64,000 nucleotides of DNA, from the NCBI RefSeq assembly GCF_001305675.1, contig NZ_CP011853.1, positions 2,728,001-2,792,000 of the forward strand. The letters are read 5' to 3'. The notes beneath the pieces were generated by a model. That model saw only the letters and a list, made by a program, of their open reading frames with translations. It had not been told where the DNA came from and made no database searches. Both the position numbers and the translations under genes were made by a program. Shown here in pieces: positions 35,286 to 46,632 of the stretch; position 1 is the first letter of the stretch, and every line of letters starts with the position of its first letter. The DNA comes from Gordonia phthalatica. Lineage in GTDB: Bacteria > Actinomycetota > Actinomycetes > Mycobacteriales > Mycobacteriaceae.

Positions 35286-35360
35286 GCGGGTGTGGCTGAG
35301 CGGCAAGGCAACGGTCTGCAAAACCGTCCGACGCGGGTTCGAATCCTGCCATCCGCTCCA
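35286..35360 (+). tRNA. tRNA-Cys (anticodon GCA)
   Basis: Acceptor GCGGGTG (35286-35292) pairs with CATCCGC (35350-35356) with one G-U. The anticodon arm is ACGGT-CTGCAAA-ACCGT with GCA at 35318-35320, and the T-loop is GGGTTCGAATCC. CCA is encoded (35358-35360). Confidence 0.95.
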
Positions 35361-35452
35361 CGCCATCGCGACTCACCCACACCGTGGTCGTCGCGAACCG
35401 GCCCGAAGACTGACATCGCTCCGCCACGCCGCTGAGCAGAAGAACGCCGCGA

Positions 35453-35477
35453 GGCGGCGGGTTCGAAACCCGCCGCC
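35453..35477. terminator. 11-base perfect hairpin downstream of CsbD
   Basis: GGCGGCGGGTT (35453-35463) pairs with AACCCGCCGCC (35467-35477) around CGA. It could end csbD transcription on the minus strand. The GGTTCGAAACC centre resembles a tRNA T-arm, but no tRNA body surrounds it. Confidence 0.5.
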
Positions 35478-35518
35478 CCACGATCTGGATGTAGTCGCCG
35501 ACTCCGTGCCGTCGCCGA

Positions 35519-35725
35519 CTACTTGTCTTCGTCGCCGACCAGCTTCTCGGCGATCTCGTTCGCCTTGTCCTTGACCTTCTCGATGCCCTTGTGCACCGCG
35601 GAGGAAGCCTGATCCGCCTTGCCCTCGTTCTTCAGATCCTCATCGCCGAAGGCAGCGCCCGCGCTCTCCTTGGCTCGACCCTTCAGTTCCTCGGCCTTGT
35701 TCTCGAACTTGTCCTGAGCACCCAT
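35519..35725 (-). CDS. CsbD family stress protein
   Basis: 68 residues, highly charged and helical. The pattern KFENKAEELKGRAKESAGAAFGDEDLKNEGKADQ is the CsbD-like signature (DKIKGKAKEAAGK...GN..L..EGK..Q), typical of stress- and stationary-phase-induced proteins of unknown function. The ATG at 35725 (MGAQDKF) has AAAGGA nine bases upstream. Downstream of dps on the same strand (90-base gap). Confidence 0.85.
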   Translation of the reverse strand: MGAQDKFENKAEELKGRAKESAGAAFGDEDLKNEGKADQASSAVHKGIEKVKDKANEIAEKLVGDEDK

Positions 35726-35815
35726 GATGTCGGTCCTTTCGTTCAACGATTCTCGAATGTCGAGCAGTTGCTCGTAGTGGGCGGGTCTCTCGACTCCCCC
35801 GGGAGCCGAAGCGAC

Positions 35816-36355
35816 TCAGCGTGCCTGGGCGGCCGCAGCCTTCTCGGTCGACTCCCGCTGACCTGCGATGGAGCCGTCTTCATCCTCGAGATGGGCGCGG
35901 ACGAACCACTGGAACTTCTCCAGCTCGCCGGTCTCACCGATAAGCAGGTCCTCGGAGACGGGATCGATCTCGCCGAGTGCGGCGATCGCTCCGCGGTTGC
36001 TCGCGATCACCCCGTCGTAGACCTTGTTGAGGGCGGCGAGATGCGCGTTGGTGGTGTCCCGAAGCAGCGCGTAATCGTCCCAGTCCCGATCGGCGACCAC
36101 GTCGCCGACTCGTCCTCGAGGCGAGGCTCCCATCGCCGCGATGCGCTCCGCGATCTCGTCCGCGTAGCCGCGGACCAGTTCGACCTGCGGGTCGATCATC
36201 TCGTGTACCGCGATGAACGACCGCCCCACCACATTCCAATGAATGTGCTTCAGGGTCAGGTGCAAGTCGTTGTACGCGGACAGTCGCTTCTGGAGGATCG
36301 CGACGACCGTTTCGGTGTCGCTCGCACTGAGTCCGGGAACGCTGAATGTGGTCAT
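35816..36355 (-). CDS. dps: Dps family DNA-protecting ferritin-like protein
   Basis: 179 residues. The four-helix ferritin fold of Dps is visible, with the ferroxidase ligands in HIHWNVVGRSFIAVHEMIDPQ (His, His, Asp) and DEIAERIAAMG (Asp, Glu). A helical tail rich in Ala, Glu and Lys follows. Dps oxidises Fe(II) with peroxide and shields DNA in starvation. Start ATG with GAAGGAG about 11 bases upstream. Divergent from the CarH-like regulator, with csbD downstream. Confidence 0.92.
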   Translation of the reverse strand: MTTFSVPGLSASDTETVVAILQKRLSAYNDLHLTLKHIHWNVVGRSFIAVHEMIDPQVELVRGYADEIAERIAAMGASPRGRVGDVVADRDWDDYALLRDTTNAHLAALNKVYDGVIASNRGAIAALGEIDPVSEDLLIGETGELEKFQWFVRAHLEDEDGSIAGQRESTEKAAAAQAR

Positions 36356-36483
36356 CTAACCGTCAACTCCTTCTGCTCTCATGCGGGGCGGAGCGTGTGC
36401 CCCGACTTCTCAAACCTTACACAAGACCCTCTATTTGTCTAATGTTTGTGACGACAGGGTACTTTCCCCTGGGAGGTGATGAC

Positions 36484-37356
36484 GTGACTGCTGGATTGCG
36501 CATCGGGCAGGTGGCCCGAACTGTGGGCATCCCGACGACCACGCTGCGCGCCTGGGAGCAGCGGTACGGCATCGTGACGCCGATCCGTTCCGAGTCGTCG
36601 GGCTACCGCTCGTACACGGCAAGCGACGTAGACCGCCTCCGACACATGAGAGCCCTCGTCGAATCCGGCGTGCCCCCGAACCGAGCTGCCGGCATCGTCG
36701 CTGCGAGCAGACCGTTCGCAGGCTACGCGTCCTCGACCGTCGTACCGGGCGTGCACGACGCCCTGATTCGGGCCGGTCACTACTTCGACGATTCGGCACT
36801 CACCGCGATCCTCGACGAGGCGTTCTCGGCAGGCGCCCCGGAGGACGTCATCGAGCACTGGTTGCTCCCGAGCCTGAACGCGGTCGGTATCGCCTGGCAG
36901 AAGGGCCAGTTGTCGGTGGCCGCCGAGCACTTCGTGGCCGCCGCCGTCATGCGCAGACTCGGCTCGCTGTTCGACGCGGCACCGTCCGGTAGGCCCCGGG
37001 TCGTCGTCGGCCTTCCACCGCACTGCCACCACGAGATCCCGGCGCTTGCCTTCTCGGTGTGCCTGCGGCGGCGCGGCCTCGACGTTCTGTACGCGGGCGC
37101 CGACATCCCACTGGAGAGCTGGTCCCGTCTCGCCGCCGAGTGGGCCCCGCGCATCGTGGTCACTGTGGCGACCATGCTCGACGACGTCGCCCAGGTCGAC
37201 GCCACTCGAGACGCTCTGCACGCGGCCGGGGTCCCAGCCTTCTATGTCGGGGGCGCGTACGCGGCACGGACGTCGTCCACGATCGCGCTGCCGCTGTCGA
37301 TGACCTCGGCGGCCGAGGTCATCGTCCAAGCAGCCTCAGTGAACGGGTGGGTGTGA
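36484..37356 (+). CDS. MerR-type regulator with cobalamin-binding domain (CarH/LitR-like)
   Basis: 290 residues. The MerR winged helix is at the N-terminus (LRIGQVARTVGIPTTTLRAWEQRYG). A helical capping domain carries W138-x9-E148-H149, the Wx9EH motif of light-sensing CarH proteins. A B12-binding Rossmann domain follows, with CHHEIPAL (residues 181-188) supplying the likely axial histidine. CarH proteins repress with adenosylcobalamin in the dark and release DNA in light. The GTG start is supported by GGGAGG. Divergent from dps; targets unknown. Confidence 0.88.
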   Translation: MTAGLRIGQVARTVGIPTTTLRAWEQRYGIVTPIRSESSGYRSYTASDVDRLRHMRALVESGVPPNRAAGIVAASRPFAGYASSTVVPGVHDALIRAGHYFDDSALTAILDEAFSAGAPEDVIEHWLLPSLNAVGIAWQKGQLSVAAEHFVAAAVMRRLGSLFDAAPSGRPRVVVGLPPHCHHEIPALAFSVCLRRRGLDVLYAGADIPLESWSRLAAEWAPRIVVTVATMLDDVAQVDATRDALHAAGVPAFYVGGAYAARTSSTIALPLSMTSAAEVIVQAASVNGWV

Positions 37357-37397
37357 CTGCGACCGGACGACCGCCCACCGACCGAGGCCGGATTCTG

Positions 37398-37469
37398 TGC
37401 GCGCAAAGGGATTCGAACCCCTGACCGCTGGTGTGTAAGACCAGAGCTCTACCGCTGAGCTATACGCGC
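37398..37469 (-). tRNA. tRNA-Val (anticodon TAC)
   Basis: On the minus strand GCGCGTA pairs with TGCGCGC. The anticodon arm CTGGT-CTTACAC-ACCAG carries TAC (complement of 37435-37437), and the T-loop is GGTTCGAATCC. CCA is not encoded. It is convergent with the CarH-like gene. Confidence 0.95.
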
Positions 37470-37595
37470 GTGCGCCGAGCATGTGGCTCGGCCCACCCAA
37501 GATATCGGTTCGCGGGCCTCCGCCCAAACCCGGATTCGTCTCGCGTCATCGGACTAGCGTTGTGGAGGACCCCATCGCCGGAAAGGACCCATCCT

Positions 37596-38408
37596 GTGAC
37601 GACGTTCGTTCCCCAGGAACCGATGATCGACGCCCTCGAAGCCCAGTGGACGGCGATCGCCGACCTCGCGACCTCCTTGACCGACGAGCAGTGGACGGCG
37701 CCGTCGGGCCTGCCCGGCTGGCAGGTCGGCGATGTGGTCGCGCACGTCCTCGGCACCGAAGCGATGCTGGCGGGCCGCACCCCCGATTCGACGATCGACC
37801 CGACCACCATCGAGCACGTGAAGAACCCGATCGGTGAACTCAACGAGCACTGGATCGACCACTACCGCCACCGCTCCCGCGACGAGCTGATGACCGACTT
37901 CGCCGCGGTGACCGCCGAACGCAACAAGGCGATGTGGGGCATGACCGAGGGTCAGTGGGACGCCGAGACCGGCACGCCGGTCGGTCCCGAGTCGTACGGC
38001 CGATTCATGCGCATCCGCGTCTTCGACTGCTGGATGCACGAGGTCGACATCCGCGACGCCGTGGGACTCGGCGGTCCGGAGCAGACCGTCCCCGCACTGT
38101 GGGCCCTCCGCGAGATCGCTGCGACACTCCCGTTCGTCGTCGGCAAGCGCGCCCGCGCCCCGAAGGGCAGCACCGTCGCGTTCGACATCACCGGCGTCGC
38201 ACCGCTGACGCTCTACATCGCCACGGATGAACGCGCGGCGCTCGTGCCGTCGATCGATGGAGCGGCCGACGTCACGCTCACTCTCGACGGTGCCGACCTC
38301 GCTCGCCTCGTCGGCGGCAGGTCTGCCGCCGACATCTCCCGGGTGACCGTCGACGGCGACCGCGATCTCGGAAGCGCCGTCCTCACGAATCTGCACTACA
38401 CCATCTGA
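37596..38408 (+). CDS. Maleylpyruvate-isomerase-like (MDMPI/DinB-fold) enzyme
   Basis: 270 residues. The N-terminal DinB-type bundle has WTAPSGLPGWQVGDVVAHVLG, with a metal-binding His, and RVFDCWMHEVDIRDAVG with another His and Asp. The C-terminal half is an SCP2-like domain (about 190-270). This family uses mycothiol as a thiol cofactor in some members. The GTG start has AAAGGA nine bases upstream. Stand-alone gene after tRNA-Val; substrate unknown. Confidence 0.82.
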   Translation: MTTFVPQEPMIDALEAQWTAIADLATSLTDEQWTAPSGLPGWQVGDVVAHVLGTEAMLAGRTPDSTIDPTTIEHVKNPIGELNEHWIDHYRHRSRDELMTDFAAVTAERNKAMWGMTEGQWDAETGTPVGPESYGRFMRIRVFDCWMHEVDIRDAVGLGGPEQTVPALWALREIAATLPFVVGKRARAPKGSTVAFDITGVAPLTLYIATDERAALVPSIDGAADVTLTLDGADLARLVGGRSAADISRVTVDGDRDLGSAVLTNLHYTI

Positions 38409-38417
38409 CCCGAGGGC

Positions 38418-38435
38418 ACTCGATTGTGATCGAGT
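38418..38435. promoter_or_regulatory. Palindrome upstream of the SGNH hydrolase gene
   Basis: ACTCGAT-TGTG-ATCGAGT, with seven-base perfect arms, lies 44 bases before the SGNH start and just after the preceding stop. It may be an operator or a weak terminator; there is no T-run. It resembles the CTCGAT ends of the 25.3 kb repeats. Confidence 0.4.
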
Positions 38436-38478
38436 AGATACAACCCCTGCATTGCAGTCGTCCGGCCGATCCGCTCCA

Positions 38479-39369
38479 ATGGGTTTTGTGACTATTGAGG
38501 CTGGTGGGACCAGGACGGCAGTTCGTCGCCCCCGTCGTCAGCGGCGGTTCCGCGCGGCGGTGACGGCCGTGGCTGCTGCCGCCGCCCTCGCGTCGGCCGG
38601 CGTCTGCGCACCCACCGCATCGGCGAAGACCGACGTCGCCGGCACGCTGGACGCTCTCTCTCGAATAGTCGTCCAGAATCTCACGCAGCGCGGCGTCTCC
38701 AACACCAGCTTCGATCTCCCCTCGTATCTTTGGGTGCTGACTCACCCCGAAGGGCCCGGCAGCCGCAACCTGCCGCGCGCGAACCAGAAGACTCTGTGCC
38801 GCACCGTGATCCAGATCGGCGACTCGACCTCGGTCGGCCTCGACAACTCACTCCGCGTAGGCAGCCCGACGGACCGGACCACCGAGCAGTACCACCGGAT
38901 CGGGGTCCAGAACGTCTACCTGAACGCCATGAACGGTCGGGCGGTCGTCGAGCGCATCGGCGACGAACCGAGCGGACTGGATGCGATCCGGCAGGAACGC
39001 GCCCTCGGTCACGACGGCTGCTGGTTGATCGCCCTCGGCGCCAACGACGCCGCACGGATCGGCCACGGCAGCACGATCAGCGCCCGCCGACGCATCGACA
39101 TGGTGATGCGGGAGCTTCCGGGTCGGCCCGTGCTCTGGCCGACCGTGATGACCGACACGACCGGGGTGTACGACACCCGTTACATGCGGTCGTTCAACGC
39201 CGAGCTCAAGCGCGCGACCGCACGCTACCCGAACCTGCGCGTCTTCGACTTCGCCCGCTACCCCAAGCCGTCCTGGTATGTCGACGGCGTCCACTACACC
39301 GAGGACGCGATGATCCAGCGCAACCGCCTCTTCGCGCTCGGCCTCGCCACGAAGTTTCCGCAGCACTGA
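38479..39369 (+). CDS. Secreted SGNH/GDSL hydrolase
   Basis: 296 residues. An Arg-rich N-terminus and a hydrophobic Ala stretch (about 27-48) ending in CAPTASA form a signal peptide. The catalytic blocks are VIQIGDSTSVGLDNS (Ser), WLIALGANDAARIG (Asn) and YVDGVHYTEDA (Asp and His). Probable esterase or acyltransferase on envelope lipids or sugars. ATG 38479 chosen; a GTG at 38488 is possible. Monocistronic, convergent with ahpE. Confidence 0.85.
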   Translation: MGFVTIEAGGTRTAVRRPRRQRRFRAAVTAVAAAAALASAGVCAPTASAKTDVAGTLDALSRIVVQNLTQRGVSNTSFDLPSYLWVLTHPEGPGSRNLPRANQKTLCRTVIQIGDSTSVGLDNSLRVGSPTDRTTEQYHRIGVQNVYLNAMNGRAVVERIGDEPSGLDAIRQERALGHDGCWLIALGANDAARIGHGSTISARRRIDMVMRELPGRPVLWPTVMTDTTGVYDTRYMRSFNAELKRATARYPNLRVFDFARYPKPSWYVDGVHYTEDAMIQRNRLFALGLATKFPQH

Positions 39370-39451
39370 CCGAGTTCTCGGAGGGCCGACACAGCGAACG
39401 AGTGAGAACGACTCCAACCAGTGGTCAGAGCCGCTCACGCGTCGATCGTCG

Positions 39452-39934
39452 TCAGTCCTCGACTGCGGCCAACGCCGCGGTCCAGGTGTCGTCGCCGCGC
39501 TTCTCGCCCGGTCCGACCATCGCGGAGAACTTGACGGTGCCGTCGGGTCCGACGACGAAGGTCCCACGGTTCGGGTAACCCCGCTGCTCGTCGAAGACGC
39601 CGTAGGCCTGCGCGACGGCGCCGTGCGGCCAGAAGTCCGAGAGGATCGGGAACAGGAAGCCCTGCGCCGCCGACCAGACCTTGTGGGTCGGCGGTGGGCC
39701 TACCGAGACGGCGACGACGGTGACGTCGTCGTTGTCGAAGCGCGGCAGATTGTCGCGCAGATAGCCCAACTCGCCCTCGCAGGTGCCGGTGAAGGCGAGG
39801 GGGAAGAACACGATGAGCACGTGGCGACCGGTGAGGCCGGCCAGGCTGACGATTTGATTGTTCTGATCGCGGAGTTCGAAATCCGGTGCGCGGGAACCGA
39901 CTTCGACGGGCGCCGCGACGGACTGCGCGGGCAT
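39452..39934 (-). CDS. ahpE: One-cysteine peroxiredoxin AhpE
   Basis: 160 residues, thiol peroxidase of the AhpE subfamily. The peroxidatic Cys52 lies in FFPLAFTGTCEGEL, and no other cysteine is present, so it is a one-Cys enzyme that needs an outside reductant such as mycothiol/mycoredoxin. The rest (SDFWPHGAVAQAYGVFDEQRG) is typical. The start overlaps the DUF3052 stop (TGATG); same pair as Rv2238c-Rv2239c. Confidence 0.93.
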   Translation of the reverse strand: MPAQSVAAPVEVGSRAPDFELRDQNNQIVSLAGLTGRHVLIVFFPLAFTGTCEGELGYLRDNLPRFDNDDVTVVAVSVGPPPTHKVWSAAQGFLFPILSDFWPHGAVAQAYGVFDEQRGYPNRGTFVVGPDGTVKFSAMVGPGEKRGDDTWTAALAAVED

Positions 39935-40350
39935 CAGCGCTTTCCTGCGCGTGCCTTCGGAGTCACCAGTCGCGAACCCGACCAGTCGCCGAGTGAGACG
40001 ACCGAGGTCTGCGTGAGGCCCGTCGTCGGTGCGGCCTCGGCGATCTCGCTGGGATCCACATAACCTGCACGACCGGTCTTCGGCGACAGGACCCAGATGA
40101 ATCCGCCCTCCGCCAACGGTCCGATCGCGTCCATCAGTGCGTCGACCAGATCACCGTCGTCGTCGCGCCACCACAGCACGACCGCATCCATGACGTCGAC
40201 CGCGTCCTCGTCGAGCATCTCGGCGTCGATCGCGTCTTCGATCTCGATGCGAAGCGAGTCGTCGGTGTCCTCGTCCCACCCGATCTCCTGCACCACCATG
40301 CCGTTGGTGAAACCGAGCTTGAATGCCCTGCCTTCTGGGGCGGTTACCAC
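39934..40350 (-). CDS. DUF3052 family protein (Rv2239c type)
   Basis: 138 residues, acidic, cytoplasmic. The sequence FKLGFTNGMVVQEIGWDEDTDDSLR and DVVDAVVLWWRDDDGDLVD-like block (VDVMDAVVLWWRDDDGDLVD), then GGFIWVLSPKTGRAGYVDPSEIAEAA, is the whole of the DUF3052 family. It is always next to ahpE in actinobacteria. Function unknown; translationally coupled to ahpE. Confidence 0.9.
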   Translation of the reverse strand: MVTAPEGRAFKLGFTNGMVVQEIGWDEDTDDSLRIEIEDAIDAEMLDEDAVDVMDAVVLWWRDDDGDLVDALMDAIGPLAEGGFIWVLSPKTGRAGYVDPSEIAEAAPTTGLTQTSVVSLGDWSGSRLVTPKARAGKR

Positions 40351-40502
40351 CGCTTACGTCCTCCCGTTCGAGTCGATCGGCTGCGCGTATGCGCATGCCA
40401 AGCCGCGCCGGAAGACGCGACATAGAGACAGCGTAAAGGCAAAGTGCCGTCGCGCACAGGGTCTAACGGCTACTCGTCCACATTCGGTCGTCCACCGAAC
40501 AC

Positions 40503-41039
40503 TCAATTCCCGCCTGCGGGAAGGTACTCCGAACACGTGTCGAGCAGCGTCGTTCGGTCCTTGCTCCAGTCCTTGGAGACTCGGTTCAACGCATCCCGAC
40601 GCTTACCCTGAATCTGTTCGGCGAGCCGCTCGGAACTGGTGACGAAACGCTGGACCTCGTCGTCGACGTCGCTCGGCACGTCCGGCGCGACCGCCTTGCG
40701 CACCAGTTCAGCGCCGGTGTTGAGCGTCTCGATCGCCCACTGGTCCTCGGACCCGATCGCCTTGTAGTCCTGAACCTTGTTGAGTCGCTTGATGAATGTG
40801 TTGTAGTCGCGGACCATCACGCCGGCCGAGGTGATCACCTGCTGGCACAGCCGGATGACCGCCACCTTCTCCGCCTCCGAGGCACCCTCGCGGAGAACCG
40901 TCGTCGTCACCGTGTCTCCGACGGACGTCGGCGTGTCCACTGCGTCGCCCCCGCCGCACGCGGCAGTGAAGAGGACGCTCACCGCGGCGATCGCGGACCA
41001 GACGGCCCGAGCCGTTCGGCCCACCTCGCACCCCTTCAC
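40503..41039 (-). CDS. Putative lipoprotein (Rv2240c type)
   Basis: 178 residues. The N-terminal signal (RAVWSAIAAVSVLFTAACGGG) has a lipobox at TAAC (Cys28), followed by a low-complexity Thr-rich linker and a helical domain of about 120 residues rich in Lys, Glu and Val. No enzymatic motif. The GTG start lacks a clear ribosome-binding site. Between the DUF3052 gene and divergent aceE, as in M. tuberculosis. Confidence 0.78.
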   Translation of the reverse strand: MKGCEVGRTARAVWSAIAAVSVLFTAACGGGDAVDTPTSVGDTVTTTVLREGASEAEKVAVIRLCQQVITSAGVMVRDYNTFIKRLNKVQDYKAIGSEDQWAIETLNTGAELVRKAVAPDVPSDVDDEVQRFVTSSERLAEQIQGKRRDALNRVSKDWSKDRTTLLDTCSEYLPAGGN

Positions 41040-41247
41040 ACCGATCGATTAATGCTCAGCAGAAGGCTACCGCACAGTAGAACATGTGACTCGACACATC
41101 TATTACCAAAGCCAGTGAATTGCGGCACGATAGAGGGAAGGTCGTAATCATCGTTCACGACATATTCCGGCCGCCTCACCCCGGCGGCCCCGACTTGTGA
41201 GTCTGCGGCAGCCCATCGCGCCGTCGACTCAAGATAGGTGGCAGACA
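41040..41247 (+). promoter_or_regulatory. Divergent promoter region of aceE and the lipoprotein gene
   Basis: 208 bases without a gene. It is AT-richer than the surroundings (TTAATG near 41050, ATTGCGG near 41118). ATGTG-ACTCGA-CACAT (41084-41099) is a palindrome that could be an operator. AGGTGG at 41236-41241 precedes the aceE GTG by six bases. Confidence 0.5.
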
Positions 41248-44034
<2,787 letters not shown>

Positions 44035-44046
44035 TCCGTCACCGAT

Positions 44047-44083
44047 GAGAAGGACGCCGACGGCCGCCGTCGGCGTCCTTCTC
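44047..44083 (+). terminator. Terminator after aceE
   Basis: A perfect 17-base stem, 44047-44063 with 44067-44083, around CCG. Confidence 0.85.
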
Positions 44084-44138
44084 CTCTGTGCGGCCTTCGC
44101 TACGAGGTGGTGCCCACCGCACGGGCTACATTGAAACG

Positions 44139-45416
44139 GTGTCCGACGTAGAACCCGATCCCCGCCTGAAGACCACGCGTGCCACCGACGTCTTCGGAGA
44201 TCGTGGTGCCCACGTCCCGGCGCCGGCAACGGTGTACGACGCGCTCCCCGAGACCCTTCTGCGGCGGGTGAAGCAGTACAGCGGTCGTCTCGCAACCGAG
44301 GCCATCCACTCGATGTCCGAGCAGCTCCCCTACTTCTCCGACCTGGACGCCGCGCAGCGCGCCAGCGTCCAACTGGTCGTCCAGACCGCCGTCGTGAACT
44401 TCGTCGAGTGGATCCAAGACCCCGAGGGCAACGTCAAGTTCACCGTCCAGGCGTTCCAAGTGGTTCCTCAAGACCTGGCGCGCCGGATATCGCTGCTGCA
44501 GACGGTGGAGATGGTCCGCGTCGCGATGGAGTTCTTCGAGAAGTGGCTGCCGCTGCTGGCCCGCAACGACGCCCAGCTGCGCGCCCTCACCGAATCGGTT
44601 CTCCGCTACGGCCGCGAGATCGGCTTCGCGGCGGCCGCGATCTACGCGTCGGCCGCCGAGTCGCGCGGCGCGTGGGACTCCCGCATGGAGGCCCTGGTGG
44701 TCGACGCCGTCGTCCGCGGCGACGAGGGGCCGCAGCTGCTCTCCCGCGCCGCCGCCTTGAACTGGGCCACCGACGCGACGGCCACCGTCATCGTCGGATC
44801 ACCGCCCCCGGAGCAGAACGTCTCGGTGGCGTTGTCGATCCACAACACCGCCAAGCAGTATGACCGTGCCGCACTCTCCGTGGTGCAGGGCAGCACTCTG
44901 GTCGCGATCGTCGAGGGTCCGCTTCGGATGACCGACCGGTTCCTCGCCGACCTGCTCGACCAGTTCGCCGATGGGCCCGTCGTGATCGGTCCAACCATGC
45001 CCAATCTGGCCGCCGCACACGCGAGCGCCGTCGAGGCGATGGCGGGCATGCGCGCCGTCGCCGGGTGGCCCAACGCCCCGCGCCCCACCTACAGCGGCGA
45101 CCTCCTCCCCGAACGCGCACTGAACGGCGATCTGTCCGCGATCGAGACAATGGCCGAGACGATCACCGACCCGCTGAGCAAGTCCGAAACCCTCGTCAAC
45201 ACCGTCGAGGCGTATCTGGACAGCGGCGGGCAGGTCGAAACTTGTGCCCGCGAACTGTACATCCATCCAAATACTGTGCGATATCGCCTAAAAAAAGTGA
45301 TCGACATCACCGGGCGTGACGCATCTAACCCTCGCGACGCGTTCGTTCTGCGTGTCGCGCTGACCATCAGCCGACTGCCACAGAACCATCAAGGAATGAC
45401 TCATCCAGCACCTTGA
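44139..45416 (+). CDS. mabR: PucR-type helix-turn-helix regulator of the FAS-II operon (MabR)
   Basis: 425 residues. The C-terminal helix-turn-helix is clear: ETCARELYIHPNTVRYRLKKVIDITGRD (about 365-395), PucR/CdaR type. The N-terminal half is helical, and a GGDEF-like middle part (about 200-320) has no catalytic motif. In mycobacteria the equivalent gene (Rv2242, MabR) controls the fabD-acpM-kasA operon that follows it. The GTG start is chosen by family alignment; TTG at 44131 is not in frame. A palindrome before fabD is a likely target. Confidence 0.85.
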   Translation: MSDVEPDPRLKTTRATDVFGDRGAHVPAPATVYDALPETLLRRVKQYSGRLATEAIHSMSEQLPYFSDLDAAQRASVQLVVQTAVVNFVEWIQDPEGNVKFTVQAFQVVPQDLARRISLLQTVEMVRVAMEFFEKWLPLLARNDAQLRALTESVLRYGREIGFAAAAIYASAAESRGAWDSRMEALVVDAVVRGDEGPQLLSRAAALNWATDATATVIVGSPPPEQNVSVALSIHNTAKQYDRAALSVVQGSTLVAIVEGPLRMTDRFLADLLDQFADGPVVIGPTMPNLAAAHASAVEAMAGMRAVAGWPNAPRPTYSGDLLPERALNGDLSAIETMAETITDPLSKSETLVNTVEAYLDSGGQVETCARELYIHPNTVRYRLKKVIDITGRDASNPRDAFVLRVALTISRLPQNHQGMTHPAP

Positions 45417-45526
45417 GTCACAGATTTCACTACCGTTGAGCCGCGTTCCCCCAGCTAGCGGAAATTTCATATCGTTTCGGTAACGCATCTCAACCCGATG
45501 ACGATGCGAACACCCTCCACATCACT

Positions 45527-45545
45527 TTTGTAGGAACCCTACAAA
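45527..45545. promoter_or_regulatory. Palindromic operator in the FAS-II promoter
   Basis: TTTGTAGG-AAC-CCTACAAA, with perfect eight-base arms, lies 66 bases before the fabD start in the 195-base gap between mabR and fabD. Its place fits the MabR target of the FAS-II operon known from mycobacteria. The exact MabR consensus is not recalled here, so the match is by position and symmetry. Confidence 0.7.
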
Positions 45546-45611
45546 TATCGTCGCGAAGGTTAGTACGCGACAACACCACTACGAGACCCCGAAAAGGTGT
45601 TCTCTAGTCAC

Positions 45612-46523
45612 GTGCTTTCGTTGCTTGCGCCCGGTCAGGGCTCTCAGAAACCCGGAATGCTCGCCGAATGGCTGGAGCTGCCCGGGGCGCGCGACCGTGT
45701 CGCCACATGGTCCGACATCACCGGGCTCGACCTGGAGCGTCTCGGAACCACGGCCACCGCCGAGGAGATCACCGACACCGCCGTCACCCAGCCGCTCGTC
45801 GTCGCGGGCGCGCTCCTCTCCTTCGACGAGATCCGCAAGCGTCACGGAGAACTGCCCGCCGACACCGTCATCGCCGGCCACTCCATCGGTGAGGTCGCAG
45901 CCGCCGCCATCGCCGGTGTCATCACCTTCGACGAGGCCATGATGCTCGCGGGCGTCCGCGGCGCCGAGATGGCGAAGGCCTGTTCCCTCGAGGCCACCAC
46001 CATGGCCGCCGTCCTCGGCGGCGACGAGGACGTGGTGCTCGCGCACCTCAGCAGCCTCGACCTGGTACCCGCCAACCGCAACGCCAAGGGCCAGATCGTC
46101 GCCGCAGGCGCGGTCTCCGCGATCGAGGAACTCATCGCCAACCCGCCCGAGAAGGCCCGCACCCGGCAGCTCGCCGTCGCAGGCGCCTTCCACACCCGCT
46201 ACATGGCGCCCGCCCAGGACGCCTTCGCCGAGGCGGCCGCCCAGATCGATCCGGCCGACCCCAACCGCGCACTGCTCTCCAACGCCGACGGCAAGACCGT
46301 GATCTCCGGCGTCGAGACCATCAAGCGCCTCGTCATGCAGGTCACCAGCCCCGTGCGCTGGGACCTCTGCTCCGAGACCCTCCGCGAATCGGAGGCCACC
46401 GGCATCATCGAGCTCGCACCCGGCGGCACCCTCGTCGGCATCGCGAAGCGCGAGATGAAGGGCGTGCCCGCGCGCGCCGTCAAGGTCCCCGGCGATCTGG
46501 AGGACCTCCCCGAACTTGGATAG
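45612..46523 (+). CDS. fabD: Malonyl-CoA:ACP transacylase
   Basis: 303 residues; loads malonate on AcpM for FAS-II. It starts LSLLAPGQGSQKPGML like the mycobacterial protein. The nucleophile is Ser91 in AGHSIGE, and the catalytic His is in VAGAFHTRYM. The GTG at 45612 is chosen by homology; a GTG five codons earlier (45597) is possible. It heads the FAS-II operon of four genes on this strand. Confidence 0.94.
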   Translation: MLSLLAPGQGSQKPGMLAEWLELPGARDRVATWSDITGLDLERLGTTATAEEITDTAVTQPLVVAGALLSFDEIRKRHGELPADTVIAGHSIGEVAAAAIAGVITFDEAMMLAGVRGAEMAKACSLEATTMAAVLGGDEDVVLAHLSSLDLVPANRNAKGQIVAAGAVSAIEELIANPPEKARTRQLAVAGAFHTRYMAPAQDAFAEAAAQIDPADPNRALLSNADGKTVISGVETIKRLVMQVTSPVRWDLCSETLRESEATGIIELAPGGTLVGIAKREMKGVPARAVKVPGDLEDLPELG

Positions 46524-46632
46524 CGGTCGGCAGCACCCGACCCCCGGAAGACCCACAAGGTCCGTCCACTCAGCCCACGCTGATCCGGAAACCGTGAAAG
46601 CAGTACACAGATACAACGAAGGGAGCCACACC

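Noticed and set aside
35453..35477. Possible second tRNA next to tRNA-Cys
   Set aside because: Only a T-arm-like hairpin (GGTTCGAAACC centre) is present; no D-arm, anticodon arm or acceptor pairing can be found around it.
41084..41099. Crp/GlxR-type site before aceE
   Set aside because: TGTGA and its partner ACACA are only four bases apart, while the Crp consensus needs TGTGA-N6-TCACA. Kept only as an unnamed palindrome.
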